Shown: positions 49,125 through 60,769, counted from the stretch's first letter. The stretch: DNA of 64,000 nt from Eulemur rufifrons (GCF_041146395.1 NC_090996.1:27552738-27616737); one strand, 5' to 3'. Notes: a model not told the origin generated them from the letters alone. Program-made: numbers and translations.

Positions 49125-49295
49125 GCCTTGGCGGCTCATTGGAGTTATCTGGAGAGATTTTAAAAATACCGACGCCCAGACTGCCCCTCCAAAGACTCTG
49201 ATCTAAATGGTCTGGGGTAAAACTGGGGCTTTGGGTTTTTTAAAGCTCCCAAGGTGGTTCTAATATGCAGCCATGTTTGAGAACGAATGTTCTAG
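49125..49295 (+). repeat. MER5-type hAT-Charlie MITE
   Basis: Structure of MER5: 'taccgacgcccagactgccc', then 'actctgatctaaatggtctg', then 'aagctcccaaggtggttcta' and 'catgtttgagaacgaatg'. Confidence 0.65.
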
Positions 49296-49299
49296 GCTA

Positions 49300-49690
49300 G
49301 GGAACCCCCCAGGCAAATGTCCCATGATCGGAGGGAGCCTGACGTGCTCCAGGAGCTGACAGGTCGGCAGTGTGGGAGGCCAGGGAGTGAGGGGAAGGGA
49401 CATGGAAGGCAGACGAGAGGCGGGCACAGGCTGGGCCTCACGGCCTCAGAGAGCATGCTGGGGAGGCTGGCCCTGGATGGTATGAGGGGCTGGGGAGTCA
49501 GATGATCCAGTTGGCATTTCAAAAGATGATTCTGGCTCAGGCTGGAGAACAGATTGGCGGCGAGCCTGCGTGACTATGAGGGTACAATTTTGGAATGATA
49601 GGACCTTGGTCCCAACTGTGACAGGCAGTGAAGACTGAGACTAAGTCAGGAATGACAGCAGGTGAAGGCGACATGGTGGGCAGAGTCCCA
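49300..49690. other. Intergenic DNA, partly old LINE-like
   Basis: 49510-49600 ('aaaagatgattctggctcag') resembles an old L2-type body. No firm assignment. Confidence 0.3.
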
Positions 49691-49694
49691 GAGT

Positions 49695-49835
49695 TTTATG
49701 TTACCAATTCTTATGATCCAACCAAAACCTTTGATTTCACAAATGGGAAACTGAGGTCACAGAGGGGATGGGGCTTATTCAAGGCACTAACTAATAGGGG
49801 ACAGCAGATGGAAAGAGAAATCAAGTTGGCCCTGA
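49695..49835 (-). repeat. MIR SINE
   Basis: 'ttcacaaatgggaaactgag' then 'gtcacagaggggatggggct'; a reversed MIR core. Confidence 0.6.
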
Positions 49836-49929
49836 CAATCCAGGGTTGTGGTCCCTAAATGATAAACAGGACCAGAGGAGAAGAGAAAAGGAAGTGATGA
49901 TTAGGGTATCGGGCAAAGATAGATCTAAC

Positions 49930-49930
<1 letters not shown>

Positions 49931-49968
<38 letters not shown>
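49931..49968 (+). repeat. (CA)n microsatellite
   Basis: About 18 CA units with a CG interruption near the start. Confidence 0.98.
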
Positions 49969-49974
<6 letters not shown>

Positions 49975-51185
49975 TGAGAAAACCAAAAGGTCACTGGCAA
50001 GTTGAAAAATTGATAGTGTAATTATAAAGCTGTCTGAAATGCCAGCCAGGGTCAGCCCTGTGACCTGTCCCTCCGTGTCTGGCAGGGACGCCGGGGGAGG
50101 ACGGGAGGGAGCTGCCAACCCGTTTGACACTCTGCTTCTACGTGGGGGACGCTCCAGGCCACGCCTTGCGTCTGTTCCCCACGGCAGAACCTGTGAGTTC
50201 CTCTCCAAGGCAGCCCATCCCCGCTCTGTGCTCACACGGAGAAAGGTTATTTCCAGCACCCCACTTTTAGCCACACATTAAACTGACGGGGTCCTTCCTT
50301 TTCCATTGGTAATGACCCCCTGCCCCTAGAGAGATGACTTCTCAGTGTCTTTCTTGAGAAAAGGAGATGGTGACTCACATCTCACTTACACACTTTAAAG
50401 TGAATCCCCTTAACCAATAGTCTGTACGTGTATCAGGAAATGAATGAGCAGATGGTAGGTTTTAAAAGGAACATGGAGACCAGAAACAAATATTTCCACT
50501 ACATCCTGGGTTAGACAGATCATTATTTGGGTACTAAAGTCTACTGAAGGTTTAGGGAAGAATATATCATTCTGAAATGTTGAAGCTAGAAAGACCCTTT
50601 AAGAAAATCTAGTCTAATAATGGCCAATACATGGCATTCTTGCCAGCAATTCACCCTCACACCAATCCCAGACACTAACAATCTATCACAGCTTCTGCCC
50701 TCTGAATCCTCCCAAAGACAGTATTCTGGGCAGTCATTATCAATCCAGGGAATGCATTATCTTATATAGTAAAATTGAATTGAAAATTCAGTGCCTTAGT
50801 TACACTAGCTACCTTTCAACTGCTCAATTGGTCACTGAATCGAATAGCATGGAACAGAACATTTCGATCATTGCAGAAGGTCCCATTGGACAGCTCTGGA
50901 ACCATAGTTCCCAAATGACAGTCATTCATATATTATCTTCACGCTTTTTGCCACATTGACTCGCTTTTTTAAGAGACATTTATGTAATAAGGAAATTCTA
51001 AATTACCGATGGAAATGGAAAGCCAGTATTACCTACTGTAAAGAGAAGGTAACAGTAGATAGGACACTCTGAAAGCCAACCCATGTGACTGAATTTTGGA
51101 TAGATACTGTTGCTTCCAAACCTGAAGACTGGCAAGTCTCCCCAACCAAAACCAATGGTGTCTCTGTCCTTGATTCATGGGGGAC
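49975..51185. other. Intergenic DNA, mostly unique
   Basis: No gene and no repeat recognised with confidence. 50030-50230 has raised GC. Confidence 0.4.
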
Positions 51186-51189
51186 CCCC

Positions 51190-51580
51190 CCTTCCCAGCC
51201 ACTGGCTTCTCAGTGAGGCCTTGTGGCAGTTTGGGCCAATAGAATGAGGGAAGAAGTGACGCAGACCATTTCCAGGCCTGGTCCCCAAGTCCTCTCACGT
51301 GATCCTCCAGGCCGCCCTCCTTCCTTTGCCAGCAGCTCCGTGCACAGGTGTCAGGGAGACCCGAAGGCCGGGGTTTGGGAGTCGGGCGCCTGGATGTTTA
51401 GGGGAGCAATGAATGAGCAACAAACAAAGCTTTATTGAGTTGAGCCACTGAAGTTTTTGGAATTGTTCATTTTAGCAGCAGACCTTACTATTCGTGCCAC
51501 CAAGTGCTGAGAGATTAAAGACATAGTGATATGGTTTGGATGTTTGGCCCCTCCAAATCAGTTTCACCTTCAGGAAGTCC
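51190..51580 (+). repeat. Old LTR-like material
   Basis: 'ggcagtttgggccaatagaa' and a 'gagttgagccactgaagttt' block resemble the two ends of an old repeat. 51527-51567 ('gatatggtttggatgtttgg') is a MaLR-like start that stops abruptly. Confidence 0.35.
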
Positions 51581-52180
51581 TTTTCTGGGCACCCCTTTTG
51601 CACTCTCTATTGAAATTTTTCATTTTTGTGTAGGTCCCCAGGGTAGACACAGCCACTGGGTTCCTCCTCTTTGATAATCATCTGCTCCACCCACACACAG
51701 GCTACCTGGCTCCGGCTCCCTGTCCGTTGGTGATTGGCCCAGAAGTAGACACATGGCCCAGACTGGGCCAATCAGACTCTCTCATGGGAGAAGTCCTGCT
51801 TCTGTCTAGGCGGTGTCCTCCATGGAGACGGCATATACCTAGGGTGTAGACGGCCATTTTCTGCCCTGTGTCCTAAGGCAGATTGACAAGGGAGAAGGAA
51901 AAGGCAGGTGCACACAAGGAAGAAATGATGAAAGACAGGCAGACAGGGCTGGCTAAGACTCAGAAAATACTAGCTTTGTCCTACTTCCTGTTTGTCCCGG
52001 GGTGGGGGTGACATTGCTGGCACCCTGATGATGGACATCGCGGGATGCCCTTGGATCCCTGTGTTAACTTTCCTCCACTTAGAAAATAGCTTCGAGTAGC
52101 CTGGAAGGAGCATCTGTTACCTGTCCCCAGAGAACTCTGTTCTTTCCCCATGACTCGATACGCCTCCATCACTTCCCCGT
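51580..52180. other. Intergenic DNA, nothing firm
   Basis: Weak old-repeat phrases only. No gene. Confidence 0.35.
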
Positions 52181-52184
52181 CCTC

Positions 52185-52425
52185 TGCTCTGCTCCTCTCT
52201 GGACCTTAATGTCCTCATATAAAATATGAATCATAACAGCTACTTCATAGCGTTATAATAAAAATTAAATAGGATAATAAATCCGGGAGATTTCTGAAAA
52301 CGGTTACATATTATATATTACCCCTTTGCTGTTAGACTGCGAATTACTTACGAGCAAAGGCCATTTCACTGTCTGTTTTCTACATTTTTAATCCCCGGTG
52401 CCTAGCACAGGATGGGGCGCAGGAT
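52185..52425 (+). repeat. MIR SINE, AT-expanded
   Basis: 'ctggaccttaatgtcctcat', 'agctacttcatagcgttata' and 'aattaaataggataataaat' in MIR order. Confidence 0.5.
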
Positions 52426-52699
52426 TGGGTTTGAGGGACGGTAGCCACTTCCTAGACCTGGGAGGAGGCGCTGAAAGGGCAGCCCCCGGAAGCAGGAGGC
52501 TGGACACTCTCCCTGTCCTACACTCGTCACAGGAAGGAGCCTGGTGAGCTGGGAGCTGATTTGGAAACTTGTGGATTGGACTCCAGCCTCCCAGGCTGCA
52601 GGGCGGCGACTCCGCATTCGTCATGCTCGTGCGCCAACCTCCCGCTGCAGTGGAACTGGTGACAGATGCATCCCCAGGACCTCAGACACTTCCGTGCTC

Positions 52700-52805
52700 A
52701 CCCACTTTAATTAAGTGGAGGTGTCGAGGTGCATTAGGATCACCTAGAAATACCAGGCAGGGCCTGCGCACCGCGCACCACCCGCACACGCTGCAAACCG
52801 CTGCC
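52700..52805 (+). repeat. MER5-type fragment
   Basis: 'aggtgcattaggatcaccta' followed by 'gaaataccaggcagggcc' and a decayed end. Low preservation. Confidence 0.4.
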
Positions 52806-52839
52806 CTCCCACTCCAGCTAATGCTGTTTCATTAACGTT

Positions 52840-53400
52840 TATTTATTTGTAGCTAGTTTTTTAAAAAATTAAGCAGATAATACATCCACGTGGTCAAATT
52901 TTCAAACAGCATAGGAAGACACAAAATAAAAACCAAATGTCGCCTTTTTTCACCAACCTCCTAGGCCACCTCCCCACCCACCATGACTATTTTAACAGCC
53001 ACTTGTGTATCTTTCCAGAAATGTTTTATGCATACACAAACCTCTGGATACTCAGCTCTATCTAACTTTTAAAAACACAGATACACACAATTTCTTCTAG
53101 TTAGACATCGCTCAATGTCATTACATGTAGAACCACAGGTAGAACTGCCCAGCACACCGTGGCACCATTGCCATATCATATTGACGGGTATTTATGTCAT
53201 GTCCTGTCATTTGTTATCACAAACAACGCCTCAGTGAGCTCTTTAGATCATCTGTCTTTGCTTTGGGTGCAGTATACCCACAGGAAACCAATGCTTTCTG
53301 GTGGAATCGCTGGGTCAAAGGCGAAGCATATTTTTAATTTCAATAGATATTGCCACCCCATGTAATGTCACCAACTCACTATCCCCCCAAAATGAGAGTC
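52840..53400 (-). repeat. L1M 3' region, antisense
   Basis: 'gtatctttccagaaatgttt', 'tggtggaatcgctgggtcaa' and 'tttcaatagatattgccacc' follow reversed L1M order. Confidence 0.65.
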
Positions 53401-53566
53401 TCAAGGGCAGATTCTATTTCAGTTCATTTCCTGATGTTTGGGTCCAACTTGTCCCAATGCAATTCCACAAATTCCCTCAGCTCCTGCTGTGAGCCCAACT
53501 CTAGGCAAATCCTCTCACACAAGTTATAAACCAGAATTATGAGGCTGGCTGTCAAAAGATTTTTAA

Positions 53567-53716
53567 GGCCGGGCACAGTGGCTCACGCCTGTAATCCCAT
53601 CACTTTGGGAGGCCGAGGCAGGAGGATGGCTTGAACCCAGGAGTTTGAAGTTGCAGTGAGCTATGATGATGCCACGGCACTCTAGCCAGGGCAACAGAAT
53701 GAGACTCTGTCTCAAA
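53567..53716 (+). mobile_element. Short Alu with fused arms (monomer length)
   Basis: Left-arm head 'ggccgggcacagtggctcac' joins the right-arm ending 'gatgccacggcactctagcc'. The 13-bp target-site duplication 'aaaagatttttaa' is perfect (53554-53566 and 53717-53729). The ending is the strepsirrhine type. Confidence 0.93.
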
Positions 53717-53884
53717 AAAAGATTTTTAAAAAGTCATTTGGATCATATAAATAATGCTTGCTCATATAGGTAAGTGACTGAAAGATCTTCCAAGGGTGAA
53801 GGAAAGTGTTTAGGACGTAGTATTAAATGACAAATGCAAAATGCAAAGAATAGCTCTTAATCTTGGATCTGCAAGTCTCCATCC

Positions 53885-54045
53885 CTGTGAACTAGTTTAA
53901 AATGTAGATGCCAGGACCCCAATCCTGGAGATGCTGGTTCAGTAGACTTGGGATAGGGCAAGGACAAAAATCTTTATGTTTGGCAAGCTCACCATGAGAT
54001 GCTCTCCGCCCACAAAATGTTATATATTCACTATGATCCTCAGCT
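53885..54045 (+). repeat. MER5-type MITE
   Basis: 'atgtagatgccaggacccca', 'ggagatgctggttcagtaga' and 'aagctcaccatgagatgctc' in MER5 order. Confidence 0.6.
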
Positions 54046-54084
54046 GTGATCAAAGAACAAAAAATGAGGAACCCATCCAAGAGT

Positions 54085-54190
54085 GAACAATGCTTGTCTC
54101 TGGGTACAGTGATTCTCTAATTAGTTTTTTTTTTTTTTTTCTGTGTTTTGCTGTGTTTTCCAAATTTTCCTACTCGGAAATTTTGCTGTT
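54085..54190 (+). repeat. L1M 3' end, sense
   Basis: 'aatgcttgtctctgggtaca' then, after a T run, 'ctgtgttttccaaattttcc'. Confidence 0.5.
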
Positions 54191-54225
54191 CGGAAAACAA
54201 ATGGATGCTTTAAAAATCTAGAGAC

Positions 54226-54285
54226 TTCCTCCCTTCCCTCCTTTCTTTTTTCTTTCCTTCCTCCCTCTCTTCCTTCCTAACTCAG
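54226..54285 (+). repeat. Polypyrimidine (TTCC)-rich tract
   Basis: About 55 bases of C and T with TTCC and CCTT units. Confidence 0.92.
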
Positions 54286-54859
54286 CCCAGAATGGGAGAG
54301 ACTGGAGAGGCATGAAGATTGATTACAACACATGACCCTGAACTGTATCCCTTTACTCGAAAGAGCATCGTTGGAACAATTATCAAAACTTGAACGAGGT
54401 CTCTGGGTGAGCGGTGTCCGGGAGTTCTTTGATCTAATGCTGCAATTTTTCTGTAAGTGGGTAGCCTCCGGGCTTTATGGAAGCATCTTACCATCACTTT
54501 GGTGAGATAACAAGGCTTTTCTGTTGCTCCATCCTAAAACACCATACTATGTCCCTTAGCACTTTAAAAAAAATAGTCTAATATTGGGCTTCTCTGAACA
54601 TCTTATATATGGAACTCAATGTCCCTTCCACCATAACAAATATTAAAAATATTTTATGATTGCACTGGTAAAATATTAGTATAAAATTGATATAAGAATA
54701 TATGAATATTATATATTAAAACATGTTCTTGGACCCAAAAGTTCACTTCTTTTCCTTCTGATTTTAAATGAAAGGAAAACGTTTTGTGGGCCATGGGCGC
54801 TGTGCCTACCGGGCCTACGGGAGAAGTCGGTCCCAAGCCAAGAGAGCCTGCCACAGGGT

Positions 54860-55630
54860 CATCGTCATTGTTCTTTATTTTTACAAAAATGAGATCATGC
54901 TAAATATATTGCACTGTGAATGTCTTTCATGCTTAACATGTCATAGCCATTTCTACAGAGAACAAGGTACACAGTGAACAGCAGACAAAGAGCTAATTCA
55001 TTCTTTGTCAGAGCTGCGTAATATTTCATGGCTTGGATTTGCCGCAAGTCACAGCCCCATCCATGTGCCCGTGAGGGCCCTAGACACCCTCTTGCCTGAC
55101 CCCGTTCTCTGACAGGGGGTCCACGGCCACAGGTCCCGCCAGGAGAGCTGGAGGCCTGACACCCTAAAGGGACCCTCCACCTTGAGCGAGGGACGGAGCT
55201 TGGTGGAAAATATTCCAGTATCCTCACCCACTAGTGGGACACTTCCGTGGGGTCCCAGGGGCTGGATGTAACTTGCTCTGACACCTCCAATTTGCATTTT
55301 TCTCTCCTTTTCTCCTGGTGTCTCCTGGGGTCAACTCCCAAATAAACCTCCTGCAATTGCATCTTTGTCTCACGCTACGCCTTGAAGGGACCCAGCGTAA
55401 GACACCCCTGTTAGTGGGCATTTACACTGTGGGTTTTGTGTGTGTTGTTTTGGGCCTCATAAAATAATGACAAAACACACATTCAGGGAGGTGGATCTTT
55501 GTGGACTGATGTTTTTATTTCTAAAACAGATGCTCAGTGCAGGAATTGCTGGGTCAAAGGGTATGTGATTTGTGTTTTAATTTACTAGATATTGTCAGAT
55601 TATGTCCCCCAAAGATCACAGCAGTTCCTA
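54860..55630 (-). repeat. L1M 3' region, antisense, split by an insert
   Basis: 54880-55060 ('gagatcatgctaaatatatt', 'gaatgtctttcatgcttaac') and 55405-55630 ('ggaattgctgggtcaaaggg', 'tagatattgtcagattatgt') read as consecutive parts of one reversed L1M, separated by about 340 bp of other sequence. Confidence 0.55.
55068..55405 (+). repeat. LTR-like insert within L1M
   Basis: GC-richer than its host. It ends with AATAAA (55341), 'cctgcaattgcatctttgtc' and 'cccagcgtaagacac', an arrangement seen at the end of R-U5 in several LTRs. Family not named. Confidence 0.4.
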
Positions 55631-55734
55631 GCCCCACCCAGGGTGGGTCTCCTCTCCTTCCCAGTAAGGGCTCCCTTCTCCTTCCGGGGTTGAACTTTCT
55701 CCTCTTCCTGTGGTCGCCCACAGTTCATGCAAGA

Positions 55735-55872
55735 AACCGAGGGCAGCTGGGTCATGTAGCCAGAAAATTTAGGCAGGAGCCCGGACTAGGTCACTTTCTG
55801 TTTGAGCGACCACAGGCGAGTCATTAAACCTTTCAGAGGCTCATTTGTCTCATCTGGAAAAGGGGAATTTAA
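55735..55872 (+). repeat. MIR SINE
   Basis: 'aggcgagtcattaaaccttt' followed by 'cagaggctcatttgtctcat' and 'ctggaaaaggggaa'. Confidence 0.65.
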
Positions 55873-55949
55873 AACACTCTTCATCTCGACACAGTATCCC
55901 TGGGGGGGAAAAAAGTAGAAATATTAAAGGGAAAAAAACTTTTTCAAAA

Positions 55950-56850
55950 ACTTAAGAGTTTGGGATTCTTAAAAAACTTTTCCTTGTGAAATAATTCCAG
56001 ACTTAAAGTCTTATAATAAGAATAGTCCAAGGAACTCCCTTACACACAGCTTCTGCAATTGTAAAGATTTTACCACACTTGTCTTATCTTTTCTCTCTTT
56101 CTCTCTTGCCTGGAGAGAGCGCTGTAGATATAGGATAATATATAAATGATATATAATGTATAAGCACATATGACATGTATGTATACATAAATGTATTTTT
56201 AATATTCTGAATTATTTAGGAGTAAGATAGATGCCCACTGATTGCCCTTTATTCCCAGTTACTTGAAAAACAAGCCCTACAACACAAGGTCATTCTCTTA
56301 AATAACCACCATGCATTTACCAAAGTCAGGAAATTAGCATTGATATGGTACTATTATGTAATCTACAGATCAGTTTTCCCAACAAGGTCTTTTTTATGAA
56401 AAGTTTAAAAATTTCTCTTCTGGTTCAGGATTCAATCCAGGATTAGTTGTTGCATTTCGTGGGCAAATAATCTCCTTTCATATAGAAGGTTCTTCAGCCT
56501 TTCTTTGCCTTTCATGACATTGGCATCGTTGCAGAGTGCAAACCACTGCTTAGGCAGCACGTCCCGCGATGTGGGTTTGCGCGACGTTTCCTTGTTATTA
56601 TTAGACACAGGTGATGCGTCTTTGGCGAGAATGCCCACGTGAGGAGGCTGGTGATGGTGGCGTGTCTAGTTCCGAAGTCGCTAACTTTGATTACTCAGTT
56701 AAGGCGGTGCCTGCCGGACTTCTCCATTATAAAGTTACTGCTCTTCTTGCTGTAGTCGATGAGTAATACTCGGGGAGATATTTTGAGACCATTTAAACAC
56801 CCTGTTTCTCATTAAACTTCCATCCTGGAATTTTGGCTTCCACGGGCGAT
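55950..56850 (-). repeat. L1M 3' region, antisense
   Basis: 'gaaataattccagacttaaa', 'tcaggattcaatccaggatt', 'tcagcctttctttgcctttc', 'gttaaggcggtgcctgccgg' are in the order of a reversed old L1 3' region. The 68-codon minus-strand frame at 56432-56638 belongs to it. Confidence 0.72.
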
Positions 56851-56954
56851 TCTCCACTGAGAAGAGTATCATTATAATGTTTGCAAAATCTTACTGCATT
56901 CTCAAGAAGATTAAAAGCAAGTATGTATCACAGGACCTTTGACCTGCCGGCTCA

Positions 56955-57445
56955 TTTCAAGGAAGGTATCTCAGGGAAACAAGCAATACGAGATGTGAAG
57001 AAAGACTTAGATACAAAGATTTTCATCGCAACAGGAATTAGAAGAGCAAAACCTGGAAATAACCTATGTTTAGCAATATAGGAAATTGATAACGAGAAGT
57101 ATGAGGCAGTCTTTAACACAATGGATTCGAAGAGATTTTTCACCCCATAATGCTAAGTAATGGTAAGATATAAAACTGTATTTGTCTAAATGCAAGGTGG
57201 GGTCCTGGATTGAATACAGAACAGAAAAAGAACATCAGTGGAAAAGCCGGTGAAATTTGAATAGAGTCTGTAGTTTAATTAATGGTAATGGACCAATATT
57301 AATTTCTTGGTTTTACTGTTTACCATGATTGTGTAAGATATTAGAGGGAGCTGAGACATAAACAGGAACTCTCTATACGATCTTTGCAACTTTTCTATAA
57401 GCCTAAAATTATTCCAAAATAAAAACTCCATTAAGAAAACTAGCT
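56955..57445 (+). repeat. L1M 3' end, sense
   Basis: 'acctggaaataacctatgtt', then 'ccaatattaatttcttggtt' and 'aaattattccaaaataaaaa' at its end. Confidence 0.65.
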
Positions 57446-57735
57446 TGGACGTGCTAGAAATGTTCATTATCCTGATTGTGGTGATGTACATGAGCTTATC
57501 CAAGTGTCAAAAAATACACATTAAATATGAGCAGTTTATTGTATGTCAATTACAAATTAATAGGATGTTTTCGTAAAGAAGAAACCCACTGCATTTGGTA
57601 AGCTCCCAATTATGTTAAAGTATCTGCATATTTGGATGAAAAAATATCAAAATGTTCATGGGTGTCGGTGTCTGTGGCTAGCAGGACTACAGGTGATTAT
57701 GATTTTTATTGTATAATTGGCTGTGGTTTCCAAAT
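57446..57735 (+). repeat. Second L1M 3' end, sense
   Basis: 'atgttcattatcctgattgt' and 'gtatgtcaattacaaattaa' repeat an L1M 3' ending. 57640-57735 ends 'ggctgtggtttccaaat'. Adjoins the copy before it. Confidence 0.55.
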
Positions 57736-57739
57736 CCCC

Positions 57740-59345
57740 TATGGGGCGTGCAGACTCGAATGTACAAGGACAGCCGCTATGTTGAAACAGCCGGACGCAT
57801 AAGGATAAAAGAAGAGGGTGAACACCGTGCCCCTCCCTTGCTCATTAAAAGAATTCAAGTAAATAAAACCCAAAGAAAGCAGAAAGCGCCTCACAGCTGA
57901 GAACCCCCCGTCCCCCACCCAGTTCTCTTCGTCATAAAGAACCTGAAAATATGCACACAAGGGTCTGGACTCGGGAGCAGGGTCCTCCGTGTGGGCTGGG
58001 GTGGAGGGATGGTGCTGGGTGTTGTGGACGTGCAGATTCCCAGGCCCCGCCAGCAGCAGCTCTGACGCGGAGGGTCTGGGGTGGGCGAGGCCGTGTGTCT
58101 CAAGCACCCCGCGCGAATCCGACACAGGTGGTCGAGATCGAGGCTCTGCCCCGGGACCCGAGGCCCTGGGCGAGTTTGCCCGAGGATTTGCAGGAGGCGC
58201 AGGCAGGTGTGGACAGTATTAATCGTCCCTTGTTAATCCTCCAGATCAGAACCCAGCTGCCCTCAGCTCCTCCCTGCCCAGACTCTCCGATTCCTCACTA
58301 GGCCCCGGATGCTCTTCCTAGAAGTCAGGGAGGTAAGTGGTCCCCTTCTCCCTCTTCCTCCTCGGGGGGCGGGGGGTGGTGGGCAGGCTGAGACAGTGGC
58401 CACCCAGCCTTGGAGCAGGTTCCTCTGTGTCACTCAATCCAGGGACTCAACCAGCTGCTGGGGTTTAGCAGGTAGAAGGAGGTAGGGGATTGTCTGAGAA
58501 AAACCTGGCGTGGTAGGAAGGGTCAGAGGCGGCGAAAGTCAAGGGGACCCAGGCAAGAGGGAGGTTGGGTGGTCCCGGTGACTGTGAGTGCTGCCGGGAC
58601 AGGAAGAATAGAGAGGAAGGGGGGCCCAGAGACAAGTGCTGGATGAGGGCTCTTTTAAAGCACAAGCCACGCGTCGTGGGCTCTGTTCTTCTTGGAGAGA
58701 GGGAGGAAGGGTGTGCAGAGAGGGGAGTGGCACCGCCTCCCTTTGTCCCCTCGGCAGGCTGTGACCTAATTAGGAAGCAGCTCTGGAGCCGGCTGTGGTG
58801 GCTGCATCCATTCCCAGGTAATAATTCAGCCCAGGAGACGCAGGGTTTGAGTCCCCAGTTCTGACAACACCTGTTTCCTCTCGGCTCCTCTTGCAAAAGC
58901 ACGTGGAGCACATGGTGAGTCTTCAGGAGGTGACCTTGATGAGACCCTTCCAAAGGGGACCCCACAGAAAAGCGTATTTGGGGGGATTGGACGGGACCTC
59001 GGGCATTGTAAGCATCAGAAGTAGAGTGTGGGGCTTCCTATTCAGCCGTGGTGTGGAGGCTGGCGAGGGAAAATCTCCATCAGGGACAGTTCTTTATGGT
59101 CTATCGGGGACAGCTGATAAGGGACCACTACAGTATGGCTTGGGTAGGAAAAGGGGCTAGACTTGTCCCAAGAAGGGTCCCCAAGACCAGCCTGGGAGGT
59201 CAGGGAGGGCTTCTGGAGGAGGTGGACCAGCTGGAGTTGGCCCCTCCCTTGCAGGCAGAAGTCAAGAGTGTTTCTGGCCGAGGGAGCAGCATTAACTGCT
59301 TGAATTCTGCAAACAGGAGCAGGTGGAGGCGGGAAGTTGTTTAGG
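57740..59345. other. Intergenic DNA with CpG-rich patch
   Basis: 58029-58200 holds about 17 CpGs (counted by eye) in 172 bp and matches no repeat I know. The remainder is unique with chance frames on both strands (such as 58465-58965, minus). Confidence 0.45.
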
Positions 59346-59349
59346 AACA

Positions 59350-59525
59350 GTCAACGTGCAGCCCCGGGCCGGCAGCGTCACCCAGGAGCTTGGTAGAAAT
59401 GCACATTCTCAGGCCCCGCAAGCTGTCCCAACTCAGAAGCTCTGAGGGTGGGCTCGGCCGTCTGGGTTTTCACAAGCCTTCCTGGTGATGCCGGTGCACG
59501 CTGGGGTCTGAGTTAGCAGCCGCTA
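59350..59525 (+). repeat. MER5-type MITE
   Basis: 'agaaatgcacattctcaggc', 'cccaactcagaagctctgag' and 'cacaagccttcctggtgatg' in MER5 order. Confidence 0.65.
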
Positions 59526-59619
59526 TGTCGGCGCTCGGGTCATCTCGCCGGCTCAGACCGCAGCATGGTGTCTGTCTGAAAGAAGGGCGGAGTCATGCTC
59601 AGAGTGAACATGAGCTCCA

Positions 59620-59780
59620 GGGCATGGCTTAGTGCCCTGACCACCCTTTACTCTGTGATCCTGACGTGCTTCTGCAGCCTGGTTTGCTAATCTGAAACGC
59701 AAACGATGGCACCTGGCCTGCAGGGTTGTCAGAGACGTGTGGCGCGTGCCTAGCTGGGTGCCTGGTGCGGGGCAGGTGCT
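59620..59780 (+). repeat. Degraded MIR-like sequence
   Basis: 'ggtttgctaatctgaaacgc' and a 'ggcacctggcctgcagggtt' block only. Confidence 0.4.
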
Positions 59781-59999
59781 GCACGCCCCCGACACCCTGG
59801 CCTCTGCCGCGGCTCGTCGTGCTGCGAGCACACGGGACTGGAGGAAAACTGTCACCTGACACATCCCGGGTTCTACTCTGGTACGACCACAGATCCCTGA
59901 AGCAGGCACTGCGATCACCTCAGAGAGGGAGATTGAGGCAGGGTCGTGAACCCCGCCTGGTGGTCTTCCTCACGCATCGCAAGTCACCCGGAGAGAGCA

Positions 60000-60165
60000 C
60001 AAATTCCACTAAGTCCCAGCCCCACGGCCTCCCGGCTGTTTGCCCTTGACTGAGTCACTTGTTTGCTGCAAAATGGTGATGACGGTTCCCACTTCACAGA
60101 TTGCCGTGAGAATTAGATGAGTGTCTATGCAAAGGGGAACCTGCCACATCGCAGGTTCCCGTGTG
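60000..60165 (+). repeat. MIR SINE
   Basis: 'ttgcccttgactgagtcact' followed by 'tgctgcaaaatggtgatgac' and 'gagaattagatgagtgtcta'. Confidence 0.65.
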
Positions 60166-60339
60166 AAGGTCCCCTTCTCTTTTGTGCCATCTTGGCCTAA
60201 TGATGTCTGAGAAGAAGCAATGCCCCAAGTGGGATCCCAATGTCCCCAATTCGAGAGCAGCTGCTGTCTGCTAGGGGGAGCGAGCTTTAACACACAAATG
60301 GACAGAGATTAGCATGGGGAATGGGAGAGGCCATGGGGT

Positions 60340-60478
60340 TGGGGCTGGTTAGCTCTGGTTCCAATGACAAGTGGCTCTGCCACTTATAAATTGCATGACC
60401 TTAACATATTTTGCTCTTCGAAGCCACAGTTTCCTGTCTATGAACTTAAAGGGGTACAGATTATTAATAAAAAATGTA
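60340..60478 (+). repeat. MIR SINE
   Basis: 'caagtggctctgccacttat' then 'agccacagtttcctgtctat'. Confidence 0.6.
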
Positions 60479-60481
60479 AGA

Positions 60482-60766
60482 GGCCGGGCGTGGTGGCTCA
60501 CGCCTGTGATCCCGGCACTTATGAGGGCCGAGGCGGGAGGATCGCCTGAGCCCAGGTTTAAGACACGCCTGGGCAATAGAGTGAGACTCTCTCTACAAAA
60601 AAACTTAAAAATCATCTGGGCATGGTGGCATGTACCTGTAGTCCCAGCTATTTGGGAGGCTGAGGCAGGAGGGATTGCTCAAGCCCAGGAGTTTGAGGTT
60701 GCTGTGAGCTAGGCTGATGCCACTGCAGTCCAGCCAGAGCGATAGAGCAAGACTGTGTCAAAAAAA
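60482..60766 (+). mobile_element. Dimeric Alu, older strepsirrhine form
   Basis: Two arms. The right arm ends in the strepsirrhine fashion ('gctgtgagctaggctgatgc') but the linker lacks the AT-rich insert. This fits an intermediate between AluJ-like and young lemur Alus. Confidence 0.9.
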
Positions 60767-60769
60767 TTA

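Noticed and set aside
56432..56638. 68-codon minus-strand frame with a protein-like sequence (KQWFALCND...)
   Set aside because: The DNA matches the order of an old L1 3' region, of which I know many genomic copies; not a gene.
58465..58965. 166-codon minus-strand open frame
   Set aside because: Pro/Ser-rich chance frame in GC-rich DNA, no domain, no promoter or poly(A) context.
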